A stretch of 22,869 nucleotides of DNA. Origin: Thozetella sp. PMI_491. Lineage: Eukaryota > Ascomycota > Sordariomycetes > Chaetosphaeriales > Chaetosphaeriaceae. Location of the stretch: positions 1,681,310-1,704,178 of the forward strand of contig MU270017.1 in NCBI GenBank assembly GCA_021432635.1, given 5' to 3'. The translations under genes and the position numbers were made by a program. Below, in pieces: positions 18,180-22,869 of the stretch; within the stretch, counting starts at the first letter, position 1, and every line of letters starts with the position of its first letter. Below the pieces are notes generated by a model that did no database searches, had not been told where the DNA came from, and saw only the letters and a program-made list of their open reading frames with translations.

Positions 18180-19742
18180 ATGCTCGCTCCGCTGCGCGCG
18201 AAAGCCGCCTCGGCGGCACTTGTGAGGACCCGCGCGACACGAGCACAGCTTCGCTGCATGTCGACCAAATTTGACCAGCACACATTCAAGACGGTGCCTG
18301 CCAAAAAGCAGAAGTATATCCCGACATCAGGTACCTACCCCAAGGGGTTCCAGGTCGGTAGCATCCACGCCGGCATCAAACCCGAGCAGTCTCAGCTGGA
18401 CCTGGTGCTCGTCGCGTCTGAGGCGCCATCATGCGGAGCGGCCGTCTTCACTAAGAACGAGTTTGCTTCTGCATCAGTTGTGCTCAGTCGAGATATTCTT
18501 GGGCAAACTAAGGGCCGCGGATTGCGAGGCGTCATTGCGAATTCTGGCTGTGGAAACACCTTCACCGGGGAAGAGGGCATCCAGGATGCCGCCGCAATGG
18601 GCACGGAGGCAAGCAGGTTTGTATCGAGCGGTGAGAGCCGTGGCGAGGATCCGTCTGTCATGATCATGCAGACGGGTGCTGGCGGGGTCCGGTGAGTAGC
18701 CGTCAATCTTCGACTGTCCGACTCCATCCGGAGCTTCCTCCTCCTTCGCCGAGCATAACTAAGCCCCTGCTAACTCCCGTCAAGGTTGCCACTCGCTAAG
18801 GTGCTGCCCCAAATTTCTAAGCTATATGAAAGTCTAGGCAGCTCCCACAGCCACTGGCTCGCAGCTGCCACGGGCCTTTGCACGACCGACACCTTCCCCA
18901 AGCTTGCATCCCGAACGTTTACTCTGCCATCCTTTCCGGATACAACCTTTTCTCTAGCCGGGATCACCAAAGGCGCCGGCATGATCCACCCGAATATGGC
19001 GACTACGCTTGGCATTGTCTGTACCGACGCGCCTGTTACGCCACAGGCGCTGCAGCGACTCCTGTCCGTTGCTGCGAACAAGTCGTACAACTGCATTTCG
19101 ATCGAGGGAGATACATCGACTAACGACATGGTGGCTATGTTTGCGAACGGTGCCGCTGCTCGCGACCGCGCCGCCGATGCCATCGTCGACTTCCGCACCT
19201 CGGGCTCCCCGTCCCAGCAGTCCCCCGACTTCCTAGCTCTACAGCGCATCCTGGTCGAATTCATGTCAGACATGGCCAAGCTTGTAGTTCGCGACGGCGA
19301 GGGCGCGTCCAAGTTCATCACCATCCGCGTCCGCGGGTCGCCGTCCTATGACGCAGCCAAGCTGATCGCGTCGGCCATTGCGCGCTCTGTGCTCCTCAAA
19401 GCAGGCATATATGGCAAGAACCCGAACTGGGGCTGCATCGTCGTGGCCTTGGGGTACGCACTGGTCGACACGCCATTTGCGAAGGCCGGCATTGTGGTGC
19501 CGAAGCCGACGTCAGTTAGCTTCGTGGAGGAAGGCACGGAGAGCTCTCTCACATTTTACGAAAGAGGTGTGCCGGTCAAGGTCGATGAGCCTAGAGTGAA
19601 AGAGCTCATGACACGCGAGGACATCGAGATAATCGTGGATCTACGGGATGACGGCAACGAGAGCAAGGTTGAGGAGTCGGTGTACTGGACCTGTGACTTG
19701 ACGCATGATTTCGTAACGATAAACTCGGACTTCGGAAACTAG
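18180..19742 (+). CDS. argJ: ArgJ-type glutamate N-acetyltransferase, divergent, mitochondrial
   Basis: A 489-aa protein in two exons, 18180-18691 and 18785-19742 (93-nt intron). ArgJ moves acetyl from N-acetylornithine to glutamate in mitochondrial arginine synthesis and can also use acetyl-CoA. The N-terminus ([20 protein letters not shown]) is Arg/Ala-rich without acids, like a mitochondrial presequence. The self-cleavage motif [12 protein letters not shown] is intact, with K233 and nucleophile T244. E343 in RDGEGA and an oxyanion TG pair (T165-G166) are kept. Several usual motifs are altered: the STGVIGQRLP block reads [15 protein letters not shown] reads NWGCI, the residue after T244 is Thr rather than Leu or Met, and the C-terminus NxDYRT reads NSDFGN. 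It may be a second, divergent copy beside a housekeeping ArgJ elsewhere. Family certain, present activity less so. Confidence 0.88.
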
Positions 19743-19775
19743 AAAGCGATTTTTAGAAAGATCTAGCCAGGCGGG

Positions 19776-19790
19776 GCCCAAATATTGGGC
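19776..19790. repeat. Short perfect hairpin GCCCAA-ATA-TTGGGC
   Basis: A 6-bp stem with a three-base loop lies 34 bp after the ArgJ stop codon and 10 bp before a second hairpin. Confidence 0.5.
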
Positions 19791-19799
19791 TCGTAGTAA

Positions 19800-19820
19800 T
19801 TAACAAGGTATCCTTGTTAA
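19800..19820. repeat. Perfect hairpin TTAACAAGG-TAT-CCTTGTTAA
   Basis: A 9-bp perfect inverted repeat with a three-base loop lies in the ArgJ 3' region. It could be a 3'-UTR structure, a footprint of a small transposon, or chance; nothing decides between these. Confidence 0.5.
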
Positions 19821-20005
19821 CCAAAGAGAATACTCGAGGGAGTTTTGGGGGAGATTCATCTGTCGCCGCTAAGCCATATCCTTTTAGCAGTCCTAAACCA
19901 AACAAAGAGTCTATGCCCAGGTAAATCTGACAGTGTAGTAATCGCCCTTGCCGACTAAGTAAGCCTCACCTCGGCAAGAAAGACGATTAACTCTTGATCT
20001 CGGCT

Positions 20006-20639
20006 CTAGTTGGGTCTTCTAATCTCGTACTTCTGAATTTGAACGTCGTTTATGCCAATGCCGTCTTCGAGGTAGATGAAGCCACAGTTCTTCATCACCT
20101 TCTGGCTACCGAAGTTGCGCAGCTGGACGTGTCCTCGCAGCGCATGTCGAAACTCCTCGGGCATGGATGGGAGGCCCTCCGGATATCTACTCCAGTATTC
20201 GCTTAGGAATGCCCCCAAGGCTTCGGTAGCATAGCCTTTGCCCCAATACTTGTCGTGCAAGAGATAAGAGATCTGAGGGACTCGGAAAATGCCAACAAAT
20301 CCAATAGTCGGCCCGCTTTCATCCTTGTTCTCGCAGAGCTCTACCGCAAACGAGAATAACCCCTCCTGTGACATGGTTCTTATCCCTGCCTCGCTCTTCG
20401 CTTTGGTCTCCTCCTCGGTCAACTCCCCCTCTAATTACGGATTAGAGTTGTTCGAATCGTGGCCTATCATAGATCTCGTGGGTACTATCTGGCTTACTGC
20501 GAGGGAGGAATTCCATCACTGCTGTACTTCGCATCATCTCATACTCGATTTGGAGGTCATGGCCGTTAACAGCACGGAGTCGTAGACGGGGGGTGCGGAT
20601 AACAAGATCATGTTGCGGCATAACACCTTCGAGGAACAT
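20006..20639 (-). CDS. GNAT-family N-acetyltransferase
   Basis: A 192-aa protein in two exons, 20486-20639 and 20006-20430, joined by a 55-nt GT...AG intron with a CTAAT branch; the frame closes at 193 codons. The N-terminus IRTPRLRLRAV is the usual beta-1 of the RimJ/RimL-like acetyltransferase_3 group. The acetyl-CoA pyrophosphate motif is YWGKGYATEAL, and NFGSQKVMKNCGF is the conserved C-terminal helix. It would transfer acetyl from acetyl-CoA to an amine, with unknown acceptor. I start at the ATG at 20637-20639; a second ATG six codons later is equally possible. The gene is convergent with ArgJ (263 bp apart). Without the intron it reads as two broken pieces. Confidence 0.82.
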
Positions 20640-21052
20640 TGTCGCAGGTTTGGGCGGGCAGCCGATTTTCAATAGGCAAGGGAGATGGTTGGGAACTCTC
20701 CAGTTGCGGAGAAGTTAGGCAGAGCTAGTTTAATACGTTCCTAGCAATGTAAATAAGTGAGTCGTATATCCGAACGGCTTACGTGGTGGTTATCGATAAG
20801 CGGGTCAGCCCAGGCCTGACTTGGGCCAATCCCTATTTGGAAGGTAAACGGAGCTTTTGTGGTCGGTGTTACGATAGACCCACGCGTAAGGCCGCGTGGT
20901 CGCGCTTTAGAAAGTTGCGACAGAGAGGCATTGACAAGTCCGAGTATTTAGAAATGTACAGTTTTGCGTGCAGAGCGCGACTCGGCGTAGAAATGACTGT
21001 TCAGGAGTCTGGCAGTGAGTTTAGGGTGAGCTCCCTCTTTAGAGTGAGGTAT
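20640..21052. other. Intergenic: GNAT upstream region
   Basis: No gene is called. A 91-codon frame on the plus strand (20783-21058) opens with GTG, lacks an early ATG and resembles nothing I recognise. The part nearest 20640 should hold the GNAT promoter. Confidence 0.4.
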
Positions 21053-22323
21053 CTATAAATCGGACACTGTCTCCAGACCTTTCCTCTGCCTAAAAATGAC
21101 CCTCTTTGCTAGCTCTGCGGCCCCTTTCGCCGCACTGAATTCTGGTTGTTGGTCAAGAATCTCTGGCTCGCTATCAACAATATCGGGTACCACTTCTTCT
21201 AAAATCTTCCTGAACCTTGGCTTGTCAGTCGCGTCCCCAAACACCAGGACCATTGTGACATTCCGTCGAATCGAACCTTTTACCACGGGAGACCGGATCA
21301 TTTCTCGCACAGCCTCCCAATAAGACTCCTCATGCCTTTCATCATATCCCAGCCGTAAATCTTGAAATGACCATGCTTCCTCGAGATAATACGCATGTGC
21401 CACACGCGCTATGCTACTACTTAAACTTGTATGCGTGTACGAGACAGACAGCGCATACCGAGACTGGATTTGTAGCTCCTCCTTGTCACACGCCACGGCA
21501 TCTCTGTAATCTCTGCAGAGGCCCAGGCCATGGCCCACGTACGCTGCGAGGGTTGCGTGGATTGGCCGGTAATTGTAAAATCGAAAAATTTCCAGGTGGA
21601 ACAGAGACAGGTACTCAAAAGCATCGATGAGGTCTTCGCCGTACAACGCGGCGAGACGGGGGACAGAGATAGTTGCTGCTGAGACCGGCTCACCAACAAA
21701 GTTTGAGGCTTCCTCTTGCAGGGCGCGGATCATCTTGCTGAGTGTGCCTACATCTCTGGATGCAGGAAACCCGAGTTTCTTAAGGGAATCCCGCACAAAC
21801 CGGCGGGACATATCCCCTATTGATTCTGCGACGTCTTGATAAGGTTGGCTAACTTCATGATTAGACCAAAGACCTGAAGGACAAGAAAAGGAAAGGGGAC
21901 TCAGAGTGTGCATACTGCAAATGTTGTGAGGAAGGGAGAGACAATCGGAGCATCATCTTCCGGTACGCTTCATCGCCCTGGACTCTAGCAATCGGTTCAA
22001 TGGAGCCATTAGGATAGGAGACGGCAACGGTCCTGAAGTCTGGTCAGATCTTGCGCAGCCGGCACAATAGGCGTGACGTACCCATATGAAGGGCTTAGGT
22101 CAAACCCGATGCCGAAATCATGAGTGATTGAGAGATGATGCCGTTTATTCGGGAGGAACAGCAGCAGCACGAATGCCACAAAGCAAAAGAGCAATATGAT
22201 CCCAAACCAACGAGCCGCATTCAAGAGCGTTATCTTTCGTCGAACCGATCCAGCCTCAGGTGTGGCTTCAGTCAGAGGTTGCTCTGGTGGTGAAGATTCA
22301 GAATCAACTAGGCGTGTCGACAT
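21053..22323 (-). CDS. Membrane-anchored Hsp70/actin-like ATPase-domain protein
   Basis: A 384-aa protein in three exons, 22082-22323, 21916-22032 and 21053-21848, with introns of 49 and 67 nt that each show a CTGAC or CTAAT branch; 385 codons close exactly. Residues 1-38 are hydrophilic, about 39-57 form one transmembrane helix (FGIILLFCFVAFVLLLFL), and from about 68 an actin-like ATPase fold begins with GIGFDLSPSYGTVAVSYPNG, the place of the Hsp70 phosphate-1 loop (normally DLGTT). Further landmarks are the family strings EPIARVQGDEAYRKMM, QPYQDVA, GHGLGLC, YYWEAVR-like SYWEAVR, VLVFGDATDKPRF and AAKGAAELAKR. It belongs to a group of fungal Hsp70-like proteins of unknown role that lack the usual substrate-binding domain. 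With this anchor the ATPase domain could face the cytosol or a lumen. Altered phosphate-loop residues make ATP hydrolysis uncertain. Confidence 0.8.
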
Positions 22324-22770
22324 ATCTAGTTCCGGGTAATGCCTTGAAAATAAAACTCAGATGGCACTGCCGAATAGTCGTAGGCTCTCTAGAATAGAAC
22401 GCCTTTTGACCTAGAAGCCAGCGTTGAGGAGTTGACCCTGTGGACGTTTGGGCTCGTGCGTTCGTATTGGGCGGCTGGATAGGTAGGCTTTCAAACGGTC
22501 CACTTTTCACATCCAAATAATGGGCTGCGCCGGGCGCGCGGATAAAGCTAACCTCTGTCGCAACGAGCAAGACACGGGGGGCAGCGTGAAGAAGATCACC
22601 GGAACATGCAACCGTGGGAAGGATGCGGGGTATTAGACGACACCATGCTATGCCGGCTCCAAGTTTTGTTTCTAGCCAACCAACACCAACACAGCCTTAT
22701 CGAAGCCACATAATGCCTTGCGCCATCCTCTTCCTGCTATGATCGCTTATATAAGCCCCATCCACACATC
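22324..22770. promoter_or_regulatory. Upstream region of the Hsp70-like gene up to the right terminal repeat
   Basis: No gene is called; the 88-codon minus-strand frame at 22304-22570 overlaps the true start in another frame. A symmetrical TATA-like CTTATATAAG lies at 22746-22755, just outside the terminal repeat. The promoter of the minus-strand gene starting at 22323 is expected here. Confidence 0.4.
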
Positions 22771-22869
22771 GGGGTCCCATAACTATATCGACCGGTCCGG
22801 TCGATTTATTATTTTACCGGTCCGGTCGATTTTACGTAAGCGTGGACCCTAACCCTGGGATCCCCCATA
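22771..22869 (+). mobile_element. Right MULE-type terminal inverted repeat, cut by the window edge
   Basis: The segment starts GGGGTCCCATA and matches the reverse complement of 2198-2292. The shared parts are the first 11 bases, a TTTATTAT spacer and a long inner part from ATTTTACGTAAGC through GGACCCTAACCCT to GGATCCCCCATA. In place of the left copy's GC-rich palindromes it has CGACCGG-T-CCGGTCG and ACCGG-T-CCGGT. By analogy with the left copy its transposase should lie to the right, outside the window. It is either a second element or the far end of a larger one. Confidence 0.75.

Noticed and set aside
20431..20485. GNAT gene apparently cut by stop codons
   Set aside because: The stops fall in a 55-nt intron with a good branch site; removing it joins the two halves in frame.
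20783..21058. 91-codon Arg/Cys-containing frame on the plus strand
   Set aside because: It opens with GTG, has no early ATG, no recognisable family, and runs into the 3' end of the opposite gene.
1..22869. CRISPR array, bacterial operon, rRNA or plasmid origin
   Set aside because: No such structure is present; introns and gene families are clearly fungal.

Overview
The window looks like genomic DNA of a filamentous ascomycete (Pezizomycotina). Protein-coding genes carry short introns of about 44-93 nt with GT...AG ends and CTRAY-type branch sites. It also has a Zn2Cys6 regulator, a fungal MFS drug/H+ antiporter-type carrier, a mitochondrial ArgJ, and a decayed Mutator-like (MULE) transposon of fungal type. 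I assembled every multi-exon model by hand, and each reading frame closes exactly across its proposed splice sites. The species cannot be named from the sequence.

Layout. 1-2292: a degenerate MULE on the minus strand, running off the left edge, with its presumed 5' terminal inverted repeat at 2198-2292. 3103-4182: a secreted SMP-30-like beta-propeller. 4621-5691 (-): a one-pass membrane protein. 6452-8457 (-): an intact MFS transporter with seven introns. 9151-11143 (+): an amidase-signature hydrolase. 11174-12760 (-): a Zn2Cys6 regulator. 13631-14729 (+): an NAD(P)-dependent reductase of the extended SDR family. 15406-17697 (+): a copper amine oxidase. 18180-19742 (+): a divergent ArgJ. 20006-20639 (-): a GNAT acetyltransferase. 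21053-22323 (-): a membrane-anchored Hsp70/actin-like ATPase. 22771-22869: a second MULE-type terminal repeat in inverted orientation, cut by the right edge.

The most coherent unit is MFS - amidase - Zn2Cys6 regulator - SDR reductase - amine oxidase (6452-17697). The chemistry suggests import, amide hydrolysis, oxidative deamination of a primary amine to an aldehyde, and reduction of a carbonyl. All three control regions of this block (8458-9150, 12761-13630, 14730-15405) carry repeated copies of the 7-mer TAGACGC or TTGACGC, including a 13-mer shared exactly by two of them. That makes it a candidate operator for the resident regulator. Two GATA-factor sites in the MFS/amidase promoter fit nitrogen-source control. 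I propose an amine/amide-utilisation or detoxification cluster; its substrate is unknown.

The gene block is bracketed by two related terminal repeats whose outer ends face it. Their outer and inner sequences match, but each holds a pair of palindromes whose sequence differs completely between copies while symmetry and position are kept. Most of the transposase lost function by point changes only (about ten in-frame stops and a probable catalytic Glu to Lys change, no frameshift), a pattern like repeat-induced point mutation.
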